Assembly: GCA_951217055.1 (NCBI GenBank)
Contig: OX578277.1
Location: 13,019,834-13,083,833 of the forward strand
DNA length: 64,000 nt
Source: Gerris lacustris
Taxonomy: Eukaryota > Arthropoda > Insecta > Hemiptera > Gerridae
Reading direction: 5' to 3'
Shown here: piece by piece, positions 32,464 to 45,920 of the stretch
Layout: the number at the start of each line of letters is the position of its first letter
How positions within the stretch are numbered: the stretch's first letter is position 1
Program-made: the position numbers and the translations under genes
Notes under the pieces: generated by a model
Told to the model about the DNA's origin: nothing
The model's input: the letters and a program-made list of their open reading frames with translations, nothing else
Databases searched by the model: none

Positions 32464-33799
32464 CTGCAACCAGAATGAAACAAAACAAAACATATTTCAT
32501 AAGTATTGATTAAACGTTTAAACAGAGAGTGGCAGGGATTCAAGCTATAATCAAATAATATCAATAATAAACTAAGCTAATGCCACCTTTATATTCCTCC
32601 ACTCTCACAACATCTTTTTATTTAACATCTTTTTTAGAAATCTTATTTAAAAAAGATAAATTCTAAGGACGATTAAAATACTTCATCCCATTTTTAGAGA
32701 GTGTTAGCTAGCTACACCTCTGATTGTAATGCTTCAACTGGTTTTGGGCTCATATCCAACAAGTGAAGCTTCTAGTCCAGAAGAGAACAGTTCACTCTAA
32801 CCTACATTACCGCTCTCAGAGCCAAGAGTTGTCATTTACTGCAAGAGGAATTTTTTAGTGAAGATAATGTGCCTGAGTAAGAATGGCTTTACATCAGAAC
32901 ATGATCTTTAGATGAACAGGCTAAAGCAATGAAGCAATGGTTGCAGGTCCCCTGTAACAAACTCCATCAATAGTCCCTTCTAAACTAGCCAACCAGGGAA
33001 GGTTCACCTGAAGCTATTGGGTCTTCCTAAAGCTTGTATCCCATTAAACATTTATGATTAAAGGGTTTTTGAGATCCCAGCCAAGTACTCAACTCACTTA
33101 GTTTTCTACTCCAACGGTTAGAACGTTGATATAGGCAAAGAATGCACCCTGCATAGTGTTCATACAAGCAAGGCATGAACCTTAAACTATAAACTCATCA
33201 TGATTAACTATTAATTTCCTTAATATTTATTACATTAAGCTTGCTTCAATGATAAAACTATGTGATGCATAGCTAATTTTTGTTTTCGAATTTCAACAAA
33301 ATCAGGATAAATATCTATAACGATTTTGTTTAAAATCGTCAAGACTGTTTTCGAGAAATACTTCTTTTTAACATTTCTTCTGAGCTTTTGGGGAGTAGCG
33401 CCCCAAAATTTGGAGCTAAAATTCATTTCTCAATTTCACCTCGGGGTATGATTTTTCTATAAACCAAATTTCGTCAAAATCGACCCAGCAGTTTAGTTAG
33501 ACTCCATGCGTCTGTACATAGGACAGACAGCTATTTTTAAAAACCACATTTTGGACTTTTTTTATACCGGGGGCTTTTACACCAGAAGACGCAGGCCACT
33601 TAGGGGGGGCCCTTGAACAAACCTGGGTTAGGGACTGAAATCTTCACACTCGTGTGAAGATTTGGTCTTTAACCATGACTCCCCTCCTGGTTGTAATACA
33701 ACTAGAAGTGTCATCATCAAGGTTTCCAGGCCGAAACCTGGTGGCGCCACTCTTTCGAGTAGCTTCCCATTTGTTTAAAGAATGCTGGGTGGACATTGA

Positions 33800-33922
33800 G
33801 CGGGGGGGCCTGGTCCGGGAATCAAACCCAGAGCTGCGGTCACCTTCTGACCCGGCTCGATGCTGCTTAACTTGCGTTATTACACAGCAAGCTCTCTAGC
33901 CTCCGAGCCACCCAGGCCCCCA
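33800..33922 (-). repeat. tRNA-derived SINE head (reverse)
   Basis: On the - strand it reads GGGCCTGGGTGGCTCGGAGG then CTAGAGAGCTTGC (A-box region). About 70 bases later comes GGGTTTGATTCCCGG (B box). The spacing is longer than in a real tRNA and there is no acceptor-stem match, so this is a SINE, not a tRNA gene. Confidence 0.6.
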
Positions 33923-35578
33923 CTTTTTGGACTTAGTGGACCTCAAAACGTGTAAATCTATCAAAATTGAATAATCACGCCATCACAATGAGAAAATAAA
34001 AATTCAAAACAAGCCTCCTCAGGCAGTTCAATGTGTGCTCCAGGACTGTCCACTTATTCAACAACAGAGACAAGACACCAGGCCAGAGCCAAAACCCTTG
34101 AAGACTAAATAACGACCCTTGTGGCTCGTTAGAGGACCTGTACCATACCACCCACTACATCTCCAAGCTTTCCCTATGAATGTGGGGAAGCTATGTCTAG
34201 TAAAGAGGCATGTTGCCTATTCATACCTGATGCGCCTTTGAATAAAGAGTAAAAAAATGTAGAAGTATCTTATAATCTTTGACAACCTCTAGTTAATTAT
34301 TTATAAGGGTGGCCAATTACATGTTTTTACAAAACAGGCAGATGTTCTTATTAAATAATTTAAAGTATATAACACAAGAATAAACAATAATAAATTGAAA
34401 AAACACATTAAATAAATGAATAAATAAACAAATAGAAATTAAAAAAAAAAAGTATATAAAAAAAACTAGAAACAAAAAAACAATAACTCAAATAATTAAA
34501 TTTATAAATATTTTTATAAAAATGAATAAATATAAAATAATAATAACAAAAATACATATATTATAATTAATATCATAAATAATTAAATATTCAAGAATTA
34601 TGTCAATTATCAACTGCAATAAGTATATTATGGATAGCGAAAATGCGTCAAAATATAAAAATTGGTGGTTTACAGACATTTTAGAAAAATATATAACTTC
34701 TTCACTTCAAATTGGTAGGAATAATAACCAAAGTCATTTAGTATATTATAAAATATAAAAGGCACCGAGCTATCAAAAAGGAAATCCAGTTGGCCTCATT
34801 TATCATATAAATATAGACAAAGGTTAACAAAAATAAAACATACACGTTCATTCCCCTCAGGTATATGTACTGTTTATATAAACAAAATGTTTCTAAATAT
34901 GTAAACGGAAATGTTATCGTTCCCTTGAGTTTATGTGTTGTTTATACAACAAATATTCTTCTTAACAGCGGAATTTTTTTTAAAACGGACGTATCTTCAT
35001 TTCTTTTAAGTTCATATAGAAAATATTCTAAAAAATAGAACACATTTCATTCCTCTTGAGTTTATTTACTGTTTATAAACCAAACATTCTTCCAAATAGA
35101 GGACTAAATAATATGTTGACATCTCAATTTAATTAACTCCCTTTACAAAATAGACTTCCATTTGGTTTGGCACATAGCTTCCTCGCGTCCTATCACAGTA
35201 CTTTATTGATTTTATGCTTTCACAAGCTATTATTGTCTAATTTGATTAATTGTTTCCCCTGCTTTTTTTTAAATCTTTCAAAATTGTTTTGATATTTTAT
35301 ATAAATTAAAGTATAAATTTAGCAAAAGTTAAAGAGCGCAGACAGTTCAAATTAATAGGGGGCTATCTGCGGGTTACTTTCGATAAAATATAAAAGTTTC
35401 ATACAAATCAGATATGTACTTTTGAAGCTGTAAGTAAATATAAATGTATGTTTGTGCACATGTAGAAGAGAAACAAATGAGCGCAGAGGGTTGAAACTTA
35501 TATGGGACCAACAATGAGCTAATTTTATGAAACTACTATACAAATTTTATTAAAATCGGACGTAGATGTTAAGATATG

Positions 35579-35765
35579 TTAGGTTTGTTCCAACAGAGCC
35601 TCGGACAGTTCTAGAACTGTCGGGAGCATGCGCACTATCGAAAGACCGTTCCTACACGCTTCTCGGACGGTTCTGGAACTTTTAGTCCTGTGTTCCAACA
35701 GAAAGACGAACGGTTCTGAGACAGTCCTAGAACCGTGAAAACAGTTCCCGGTAGTTTTTAGCATA
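35579..35765. mobile_element. Harbinger-like MITE relic related to 3080-3502
   Basis: It starts TTAGGTTTGTTCCAACAGAG and contains TTCTAGAACTGTC, GGTTCTGGAAC and CCTAGAACCGTG, internal inverted motifs. It ends near TAGCATATGTTA. It shares the GGTTTGTTCCAAC terminus with the element at 3080. Confidence 0.5.
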
Positions 35766-37746
35766 TGTTAATTCGCCAAAATTGAGTGACAGACACAGAA
35801 CCAAAAAATTTTCCCTGATGTCTGAAACGGATTTCTGTCTTGGAATTTTTTTAAATTGGAGACCTAAAGCAATTGTTGGTCTTTGGAACTATCACATAGC
35901 TTCCTTTACCTTCAGTAAGCTCGGAAGCAATAATAATAACTTATATTAATTTACTTAACTAAAAAAAATCCTTCTAAATCCTAGACCAGAAGAAATGTTA
36001 GATTTAACAAATATTTTCGTTCTTCAGAACAATCACATAGCTTCCATTACCTCTTCAGTAAGCTCTGAAGCAAAAATAAACTCGCTGACATGGGCACAAT
36101 ATTATTCCCTCCGAGATGACAAAGAAGTTTCACCAAATACAAAAGTTCTACTTTTCAGACCCAATGTTATAAATATATTTTCCAAATGTCGGTAAGTCAC
36201 CAAATTTTGATTTACATTTTGATTGATCCTCACTTATATTTATTTATTTATTTATTTTACTAAAATATAAGAGAATAAATAAATATAGTATAAATATTTT
36301 TAGGTATTATGAGACTAGTGTCAAAGCGAGCGAATTTAGTTATACATATACTGTTTTTTAAAACTAAAACCTAATATTAACGATAGTTGTACAAAATGAA
36401 ACAAAAACCATGTCTGTTTCTCCTTTTGAAATTTAATATGTTTTGGCAATTTCACCAAATAGTGAACGTCAAAACGAAATTTAACTAATTCAGATGAAAT
36501 TATGAGAATTTATAAAATTGAAACTAGTTTTAAATAATATAATCTTAAAACAGAATGAAGAATCTATAATCAAAATTATATTACTAATTAACTTTTTAAA
36601 ACAATTTAAATCTTCTAGTCACCTTGAGAAATAACCAACTGACGAGTCGAAATATTTTCTGAATAAAATACCTTTTATAATTTTTGCTTTTTAGACCCAA
36701 CTAAATATTTAGTTAACTTCTTTCAGAACTTAACAACTTAAGTATTTAACTGATCAAATATGTTCGTTTTGATTTTAAAGTTTTGTTCATTCACTGATAA
36801 GCAAATTCTAAATTCCACATCTTCACACAAAATACTTGTATTACAACAATTTGACAGGTTTCGGCTATTTCGGCTATTCTGACACAGCCTTTCAAATAAT
36901 CCTACGGTAAATGGACTCTTGATATTGATATTAATAATAAGGTAAGTTCATTTATTATTTAGGACAGCTCTGGATCATTATAATCATAGCATTATGGTTG
37001 TCAAACAAGAAAAAAAAAAGTTCCTAGTCTGATTTTGGGATCAAAAAGATTTACACATAACATTTTACAGACATCTAATTCATGCTCTAACCTACTAAAA
37101 TACCCATTAAGTAATTCTGGGTCTAATTAAGAATTTATATTTTAATTTTTCTGTGATTCTACAACCAAGTAAGTCCAATATTTGGTGTTGATCTGTTCTA
37201 AAAATATTGAAAACAGGACAAGCATTGTTTTATTTTCCCTGTTCTATGAGTTTAAGAAATGTTGTCCAGCTGTAAAAGATGACAAGTGCACCTGAAATAT
37301 TTCTTGATCCAAATTTTCAATTCAATTGAAAAGTGTCATGAAATAAAAATCATGCAAGTCCAGATACACGATTTATCTAGTTAAGAGCAATTTAAGTCTG
37401 TAAATTACAGAAGAATTAGTCCCACTCCCCACTCTGGCAAACTCGTGAAAAATGCGTTTTGTCCAATTTTTAAGGAGAGCTCAAATTTCCCTCTTAGAAT
37501 GAAGATAAATAAGCGCAGAAATTAAAACTACCTTTACACAAATGCACATCCAAGTAAAGTAGTCTCAGAATGTAAACGAACTCTAGAGGTTATTTCTTAA
37601 ATAAACAAGGTACAGTCGCTTTGGGTTCCAGGACATAAAGGAATTGAGACCTCAACCCATTGTGGTCACCTCATATTGCATCTTAACATGGGTGTTTTCA
37701 GCGTGTCATTATTGGGGAGAGGGGTCATCTCTACATTGTAAAAAAA

Positions 37747-37966
37747 ATTCTGGTTGTAGCATCTCAATAAATTCAGTAGTTTATTTTTATTAAAAAATAC
37801 ATAAAGTGTCCACGTTTTATAGGGTAAATGATGGAAGGTTATGGATAGGTTAGGTCAAAAAGTACTAACCTTAACCTAAACTAACCATAACCTTCCATCA
37901 TTTTCCCTAAAATTAAAAAAAAAAGAAGTAAAATTGAATTTATCGAGATGCTACAACCGAAATCGC
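37747..37966. mobile_element. Foldback element with about 100-bp arms
   Basis: The left GGTTGTAGCATCTCAATAAA and the right TTTATCGAGATGCTACAACC are inverted. Further in, AATGATGGAAGGTTATGG pairs with CCATAACCTTCCATCATT. The loop is short, near AAAAAGTACTAAC. Confidence 0.8.
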
Positions 37967-38341
37967 TTTTGAAATGTAAAAAGGAACAGTTTAAAAAAGC
38001 CCTGATTTAAACCATAAGTATTAAAATAGGTGGGGGAATATAATGCAGATTTACCCCACTCAATAATTAACATATTCGTCATCATTTTGAAAAAGGGGGG
38101 ACACGATGGCTTCACACAAAGTATTTGTATTTTCAGATTCTAAATTATTTATAAGGTTTTGAAGTGACACAGTGGATAATAAATGATTAATTATAAAATA
38201 TATGTAGATAAAGTAAAAAGGGGTTGGATATTTAATCCTTTTTTTAGGTTCAATTCTTTATTATGGGGTGACAACGCCTTAAATCTATATCTTAAGGACA
38301 GCTTTAAAAGACTTCCTCCTAAAAGAATGTCAGAAAACCTG

Positions 38342-38672
38342 GGATGAGTCACCTAGGATGAGACAATTCAAATTATTTATAAATGGACCCTCTTCAAGAC
38401 TAACGAGAAGCATACCTAGTCTAAATAAGAAAGCTTAGCAGGTCACTGCCAATTAAATAGGCACCTACAGCTCCTTGGGCTGCTTAACAAATCAATCTTT
38501 AGGCTGGGCGGGGAAGATGAAGAGACCCCTTTATTCTAATTAACCGTTACCCCGAGCTGCTAAATCATAGATGGCTAATCTTCAGTAAGGCATCCAATAC
38601 TATAAGGGAGATAAGAAAAATCCCCATCAACAAATTGATAGAATTTTGTAAAGGTATCAGATAGTTGAAGAA
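38342..38672 (+). pseudogene. Non-LTR retrotransposon 3' end (RNase H / C-terminal region), relic
   Basis: One frame reads KLFINGPSSRLTRSIPSLNK. After a shift near 38435 another reads SLAGHCQLNRHLQLLGLLNK and GGEDEETPLF. A third segment near the end reads IREIRKIPINKLIEFCKG. The order (LTGHxxLNRHLxxLG ... CGEEEETPxHLL) is typical of the C-terminal part of insect Jockey/I-type LINE ORF2 proteins. Stops and frameshifts make it dead. Confidence 0.7.
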
Positions 38673-41600
38673 ATAGGTTTGCTGATTAATGGAGGGAACA
38701 CTTTCTGCAATTTGTGTTTATTCTAAGAACCCATCTGGTGGTCTATCAGGTACTTATTTCCCTTCAAGATGCATGGTGGTAAACAAGTTTATTTACAGAT
38801 ATAACCAACCAATAAACTGCAAAAAAAACCCTATTTTTTTTTGGGCATCCAAGTTGTTTTTTGGCATTCCTGAAACATTTACAAAATACAGTTTTCGCAA
38901 GTTAACCAGAGCATTGGCACAAAATGTAAATGTCTGTAAGTCCATGTGTTAAGAAAAAAAATCAACTCGCTTGAAGATGCCCTCATAAGGTGAAATATTG
39001 CCTTAAAAAACTTGAGCTAACCCAATACAGCGAAAATAAGTTATCATAAAAATAAAGACATAATAGATATAAATATTAAACAAAAAAAAATAAAAATAAA
39101 TAAATACTTATAGATTGTTTTTTTTTAAATTATATTATTTTTATTATAATTTTTTTTTTTTTTTTTTTTTTCAAAATAAAAATAACAATTTTCGCTCACT
39201 TAAAAAAAAATAAATAAAACACTAAACACAACTAAACTATAAGGAAAGCAGTAATAAATGGAAACAAAGAAACTAAAAAAGAAAAATAATAATTCTACAA
39301 AATAATAATAATAATAATAAATCAACATAAAAATGATAATAAAACAAACAAAAAATAAAAACAAAAAAAATAAAAAAAATTGGATAAAAACTACAATGGT
39401 AAAAAAGGCACACAGAGGGTATTATAAACTTTTAAAAATAATTTTTGGTGGTGGTGAAAAGTGGTTGTTTTTTTTTTTATTTATAAAATAAAAAAAATCA
39501 AAGTTTTTCAATATTTTTTAGTTTAAATATAATAAATAAATTTATTAAAAAAATATATATAAAAATTAATGAAAATATATAAATTAATGAAAAATTTAAA
39601 AATAAATTAAAAAAATACTAAATGATAATTATGATTAAAAAAATATAAATTTATATTTAATTTATTTAAATTTTATTTTATTGATAAAAAATAAAAATAA
39701 CTTCTCATGATGAGAATTGAATCTGAGTGTTTCTCTTTTAGATTCTTTTTATTTATATCATATTATTTATGTTTTATATGTTTACGTACTCTTAGATTAA
39801 ATTTGTTTTAACATTTCCTATTGTGGAATTTTGATAAAAAAAAAAAAGCAGATCAAGAAAATTGAAATTACATATTAGAAATCAAGCCTAGATAAGTTGT
39901 ATTCATAGAAAAAAAATGAAAAAGTCAGAAATTAAATTAGAGATCCCACCTTAAGACCACAACAGATGAAAATATTTTCTCCGTCATGAAAAACAATTAA
40001 TTAATTTATTATATAAAGGATAGTTTGAATTGGTCTTAAATAGAAGTTACTTTGAAAAAAAGATTTATTGATATGTGTGCCCTCTCTGGGAATTGAAACT
40101 CAGACTTCACCAACCAACTGAGCAAAGTCAAAATTACCTTTAGAGATGGATGTATGAAAAAAGTGCATCAGCTAATCTGCATTCTCTTTGGTGCAGTTTA
40201 AGGTGGCAACTAAATAAAAACTCTAAGAAGGAAAATTGGTTGGCTTTATAGAAGGAAAATTGGCTGGTTTTATAGAAGGAAAATCGGCTGGCATTATAGT
40301 ATAAACACAATACCTAATACTTAATAATACACCAATTTTGACTGTTTAATTTTATGAAAATTAAGATACGGTGTGATTTACAAATAATTGTCTGTGTTTT
40401 ACAGTAATTGACAGTCATATCTCTATTTTATAGTGATTAGCATGATTTTCCCTGTGGTTTATAGTAATCCACAGTAATTTCACTTTGGCTTATAATGATC
40501 CAAGAAATTTCAACTGTGTTTTATTCCGATTCAGTCATATCTTTGTGTTTTAAAGTAATTCTCAGTATATCCCAATTTCTAAAGCAATTAACAGACATTT
40601 TTATGTGTTCACAGAAAATTCCGTGATAACCGTGATTCACAGACATATCTCTCAGTTTTACAGTCACATCTGCATGTTTTAATATGATCATTAGCGATAT
40701 TTCCTGCTTTATAGTAACATATCTTCGTGTTTTACAGTAATATCTCTATTTGATATTTATTCACAGACATATATCTGTGTTTTACAGTCATATTTAATTG
40801 ATTTACAGTCAAATCTCTTTGTTTTCAATGCGATTTTATTTTAGTTAGTCAAAATTAATGAATTTATGATTAACTGAAGAACTGAAGTAGTTGAATGTAA
40901 TCTTTTAACAATTAACTAAACAAAATCTCTAATTTATTTTTATTTATAATAAAATTTTTAATCTGTTTACTATAACCATACATCAATTCCAATCCCAGTT
41001 AGAGAAGTATTTTTTTATCTTTATTTTCTTATTAAAAAATATTTTATCTAAAAAAAAAGAATTTGTATGTTTCATATAATTAATTAAACATATTAAAATT
41101 AAAAAATCAAAATTGAATAGCATGTTAATTCTTTTAATTAAACAATTTATAGGGAGGGGTGTGTAATAACAAAGGAGGTGCAATTTTACACATAATATCT
41201 CTTGGTCTATTCTAAAACATTTAAGGTTCCTATATCATGGATTGTGACATTTTTTGATTAAATAATAAATTTAAAAAACATATGACAAATAGAATAAGAC
41301 ATTAAGATTCTATTTATTAATTTGGAAAATAAATAATCTATTTTTGTTCTGAGTGATGAACAGTTTTTAAAACATTTATCATAATGATTCATATAAGATG
41401 ATAATTGATCAAATAAAAATATACAAATAAATAGATATAATAAATAAATAAATAAAATAACATATAAAATAAACATAACATAAAATAAAAATAAAAAAAT
41501 AAGTACTAAGTTCAATACAGGGAGGTGAAAGGAATACATAAACTGAAAATACACTTAAATTACCCCAATGGATTAAACAATAAATAAAAGTAAAATTAAT

Positions 41601-41832
41601 AAATAAAAATAAGTAAATAATTTAAATTCATAAACATAATGAATGAATTAATGAAAAATTATTTCTAGTAGTATAATATATATTGTTTGTATTTTTTACT
41701 ATTAATGATGTCCTAATGAAGGACAATAAAAAATAAAGATCGCCACTGGGGATTGTGCCCTAGTTCGTATAATTGTTATGTGAACACACTAAAATATTAA
41801 TTACACTAAATAATTTTAAATTTATATTTTAC
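38673..41832. other. AT-rich stretch, no gene; simple and degenerate repeats
   Basis: 39050-39700 is very AT-rich with A and T homopolymers. A tRNA-like segment lies at 40078. A 27-base unit (GAAGGAAAATTGGCTGG) is repeated three times at 40227-40295. A degenerate array of TTTACAGTAAT / CAGTCATATCTC motifs spans about 40380-40830. Confidence 0.6.
40078..40136 (-). repeat. tRNA-like SINE relic (reverse)
   Basis: On the - strand it reads TTGCTCAGTTGGTTGG (A box) and GAGTTTCAATTCCCAGAGAG (B box) at near tRNA spacing. There is no matching acceptor stem, so it is a decayed SINE rather than a tRNA gene. Confidence 0.5.
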
Positions 41833-42076
41833 GAACGCTTATAATTATAAGCGTTATTTCTCAGTCTAGTTCTATGTCATTAATGTTGACTTCTAAGACT
41901 TGTGGAAAATTGAAAGCCAAAATTCGGCTATCATTAACGTCAGAAGAGACTCATTTTCCTGCGTAGCTTAGTTGGTAGAGATACTGGAAATATAGAGGCC
42001 CGTGGTTCAAATCCCGGCGCTGGAGTATATTTTTCTCTGTCTGTTTCCTGTAGTTAATAATAATTATAATTTGATT
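41833..42076 (+). repeat. tRNA-derived SINE, copy 3
   Basis: The head is TTATAATTATAAGCGTTATT. The A-box region is TAGCTTAGTTGGTAGAGATA and the B box GGTTCAAATCCCGGCGCTGG. The tail is TTTTTCTCTGTCTGTTTCCT followed by AATTATAATTTGATTTAAA. It is the same family as 29650-29905. Confidence 0.78.
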
Positions 42077-42218
42077 TAAAATAAATAATTTTAATTATTT
42101 TTTATTATCTTGACTAGCATCTAATACATATGAAATATAATTTTTTTATCGAGTAAGGTAGAAAGAGAAATAAAGTAATAGCATCAGGAATGACCACTTT
42201 TGGTGGTTCTGCACCACC

Positions 42219-42741
42219 ATCTTAAAGGAAATTTGACGCTGAACAAAACATTTCCTGTAAAGATGGATCAGAAGCAGCTTTGTTTTAGAGATATTCACAA
42301 AAAAATCACACTTGTTTAAAGTCTGTCCTTAAAATGCTCAAAAACAATACTTTTCACCATGAAAACACCTTGAAGCAAACCTCTTAGGGCATCTAATTCA
42401 GCGTTGAGTGTGACCAAATTTCAGCTCTGTACAATAAAACCCTGATTTTTAGAATTTTTTTAAAGTTCTGCATAACTGTTACTTTATTCAGCTAATCCAT
42501 CAAGGCTCAAAATCCTGAAGAATTTCAAATTTCAAGCCACAATTTTGTTGTTAGAGCTTGGATTGGTTTCATTTGACACAAAATTTGATTCTCTAAAAGG
42601 TTTGCTTGAAGCTGTTTTATAGTAAAAAGTAATAGTACTTTAAGAAATTATGATTTTAATTTTTTCAAATATCTCGAAAACGAAGCTGTTCCTGAGATTA
42701 TTGGAAATTTTATGTTCAGTGACAAATTTCCTATAAGATCC
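42219..42741. mobile_element. Foldback element, about 520 bp
   Basis: The left TAAAGGAAATTTGACGCTGA is answered in reverse at the right (ATGTTCAGTGACAAATTTCC). The arms continue inward through GCTTTGTTTTAGAGATATTC and AATATCTCGAAAACGAAGCT. The arms are diverged. No coding capacity is seen. Confidence 0.65.
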
Positions 42742-42925
42742 TAAAGTAGAGTGGTTTCTTAGGGGAACACCCTATTATACAATACATAGATTAATTTATA
42801 TTTTATTATAATTTTTTTTTAATGCATATACAGGGATAAAATTAGTTCTGTTCTTTTGTGAAAATGTAATAATAGTATATAAATTTAGAGTGAAAAATAA
42901 TTTAAAATTTGTTTATTTCATATTA

Positions 42926-45737
42926 GTCCAGTCAAATTAGGGGAAAAAAAAACATTAAATCATATAGTTCTGGAAAAAAGCTTAAAATGATCGGAAGACC
43001 CTACAGTCTAACATACTAAAAGTCCCCGAGGGTGGGGGGTGAGCCCCCCTACAATTGAGGGTTTTAGGTGCCAATTTTGGGTTTTTCACAAATATCTTGT
43101 AAAGTATTACCTTTAGGCGAATTATAGTTATGTACAAATTTGTTTTACATTAAATTTATAACAAAAATAGTCCTTTTCATTTTTTTTCTAACTACAACCG
43201 TTTTCGAGATAAATGCGTTCAAAATTTAAACAATTTAGCACTCGAAGGAATTAGGGGGAAAACTGGATTTCTCATTCATAATTTATTAGCTTAAATTAAG
43301 CGGTATTCATTATTCTTTCACATGCTTTTGAATACTTCCCTCTCCCCAAGATTTATAGCTTGATACCCCCCCCCCAGGTGTGTAAAACCCCCAGCCCCCC
43401 CATTTTTTCTTTTTAAAAAAAAAAATCTATTTAGACTACAAATTTATCTATTTTTCAAATTAGATGAAAAAATGGGGAAACTTTGCAAAAAATCCCAAAG
43501 TTTTGGAAAGTGGCTTAAAATGTTCGTATGACTTTCCTGTCTATCATACTAAAAGTCCCCTTTGGGTGGGGGGGGGGGGGGGAGGATAAGCTCGCTCTAG
43601 CTTTAGCCCCCACGGGGCCTATTGCTGCTTTTTTTTGCTCTTTACCAAATATCTCGAAAAGTATTGACATTAGGCGAATTATGGTTATGTACAAATTTGT
43701 TAAATTTTCAATAAAAATAGTCCTTTAACAATTTTTTTTTAGTTCCAACCGTTTTTGAGTTACAAGCCCTCAAAGTAAGGTAATGAAACATAAAGTAGGA
43801 TTAGGGGGGCAAAAGAACTCTTTTATTAGAGATTTCTGACCTTAAGACGCACTCTATTTTTGCATAGATTTTTGACTCCCCATTCCAAATTTTTCAGACC
43901 TCTATTTTTATTATAAATTTAATGAAGAACAAATTTGGAGATAACCAAAGTTGGCCTAATGTCAATACTATTCGAGATATTTGGTAAAGAGCAAAAAAAA
44001 ATCACCTATTGTGGCCCCCCCCCCCTCCCTAAGCACTAGGGCACCTTCCTCTCATGAATTTTTAGTGTGTTATACAGGAAAGTCATACAAACATTTTAAG
44101 CCAATTTCCAAAACTTCCAAAACCAGACTAAAGTGGTTTACTTCATAAATTACAAAATACAAATTTCCATTTTTTTTTTTTTACAATTGCAACAGAACTA
44201 TTTTGTCTTCAGGCTTCATTTTGTACTTGAATAAAAGCCAATTAAATTTACTACAACTTCATTTCTTATGACTTTTCTTGTAGGGGAGAGGTTTCATGCC
44301 GATATTCGCCCCAAAACTAGAGCATTACTTAAATTTTTCATTTTTTTTAAATTACTGCCGATTTTTGAAGTGTCACATCTCGGGAACTATTTGACGTACA
44401 GAGTTGCCGTTGGACGTAAAAAGAATCTAATTATCTTTACTACAACTTCATACCTTATGACTTTTCTTGTAGGTTAACAGTTTTACACCGATATTCACTT
44501 CGAAACGAGAGCAATACTTAAAATTTCCATTTTTTTTTTTAAAAAATCCATTTTTAAAGTGCCTTATCTCAGAAACTATTGGACGTACAGAGTTCCCGCT
44601 GGACTTAAATTGTTCTACATTTATTGTACTGAAAAAAATAGTAGAAACAATTAACATCGAACCATGCGTAGTTACAGTGTATAGAGCAACAACTGAAAAA
44701 AGTCCGGAAATTTCTCAGTTTTTCACATATTACGCAAAAACATGGGGGGGGGGGGGGTTCTAGGGGGAGGGGTAGATAGAGGGATGAAACATTTGAAAGG
44801 GGAATCAAAATCTAAGGAAAATTAATAGTGTGCGTCTTAAGGTGAGAAATCCCTAATAAAAGAGTTCTTTTGCCCCCCTAATCCATAATTCATGTTTTAT
44901 TACCTTACTTTGAGGGCTTGTAACTCAAAAACGGTTGGAACTAAAAAGAAATGTTAAAGGACTATTTTTATTGAAAATTTAATGAAGAACAAATTTGTAC
45001 ATAACCATAATTCGCTTAATGTCAATACTATTCTAGATATTTGGTAAAGAGCAAAAAAAACCGCAATTGGCCCCGTGGGGGAAGGGGAAGCGTGCTTCTT
45101 CCTTCCCACCCAAAGGGGACTTTTAGTATGATAGACAGGAAAGTCATACGAACATTTTAAGCCAAATTTCAAAACTTTGGGATTTTAAAGTTATATTCTA
45201 ATTTGTCTGGACTATTAGTCTAGATAGGTTTTTTAAAAAAGAAAAAATGGAGGGGGGGGGCTGGGGGTTTTACACACCTGGGGGGGATATCAAGCTATAA
45301 ATCTTGGGGAGAGGGAAGTATTCAAAGCATGTGAAAGAATAATGAATACCGCTTAATTTAAGCTAATAAATTATGAATGAGAAATCCAGTTTTCCCCCTA
45401 ATTCCTTCGAGTGCTAAATTGTTTAAATTTTGAACGCATTTATCTCGAAAACGGTTGTAGTTAGAAAAAAAATGAAAAGGACTATTTTTGTTATAAATTT
45501 AATGTAAAACAAATTTGTACATAACTACAATTCGCCTAAAGGTAATACTTTACAAGATATTTGTGAAAAACCCAAAATTGGCACCTAAAACCCTCAATTG
45601 TAGGGGGGGCTCACCCCCCACCCTCGGGGACTTTTAGTATGTAAGACTGTAGGGTCTTCCGGTCATTTTAAGCTTTTTTCCAGAACTATATGATTTAATG
45701 TTTTTAAATCCCGTTTTTTGGTCTAATTTGACTGGAC
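42926..45737. mobile_element. Giant palindromic element, 2.8 kb, TA-flanked
   Basis: The outer ends GTCCAGTCAAATTAG and CTAATTTGACTGGAC are perfect inverted repeats with TA outside each (42924-42925 and 45738-45739). The arms run inward for about 0.9 kb (to about 43880 and from about 44800). Each is made of two related modules of about 400-500 bp: A at 42926 and B at 43455, mirrored as B' at 44800 and A' at 45240. Each module carries TACTAAAAGTCCCC, a G- or C-rich block, an AATATCT..AAAGTATT motif and ATGTACAAATTTGTT. The centre holds a fifth reversed module (43880-44130) and a 189-bp tandem pair. No transposase is seen. Confidence 0.82.
44225..44620 (+). repeat. 189-bp tandem pair inside the palindrome
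   Basis: TACTACAACTTCAT..CTTATGACTTTTCTTGTAGG occurs at about 44249 and 44438. It is followed in both by a GATATTCxCxxCGAAAC-like stretch and GGACGTACAGAGTT. The pair forms the centre of the 2.8-kb element. Confidence 0.75.
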
Positions 45738-45920
45738 TATATATTTGCTTTTTGTATTTAATAGATAATTTTTACTTCATTAAACTTTTGCCTCATCAGT
45801 CTGGCTAAATTATTTTATTTATTGGTTTATTTATAACATATTAAAATTTATCATCTGCATACCCAACATGATTAAGGGGGAAAATATTCAGTTTTAATTT
45901 TGACCTATAATTAAAGTAGT

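Larger units (their letters stand above)
32464..37740. other. No exon seen; repeats, probably intron of the AIP3-type gene
   Basis: Upstream of the AIP3-type exon, no further exon of that gene is recognised. The DNA holds a dispersed repeat (33375-33545, reverse copy of the GATTTTGATGAAATTTGG family), a SINE at 33800, AT-rich DNA at 34240-34700 and a Harbinger-like element at 35579. Part of a dispersed family around 35100-36080 (GCTTCCTTTACCTTCAGTAA) recurs near 57600. Confidence 0.5.

Noticed and set aside
32464..32500. ATG at 32500 (reverse) as start of the AIP3-type protein
   Set aside because: A good acceptor at 32464-32473 separates it from the conserved sequence, and the added residues do not resemble the family.
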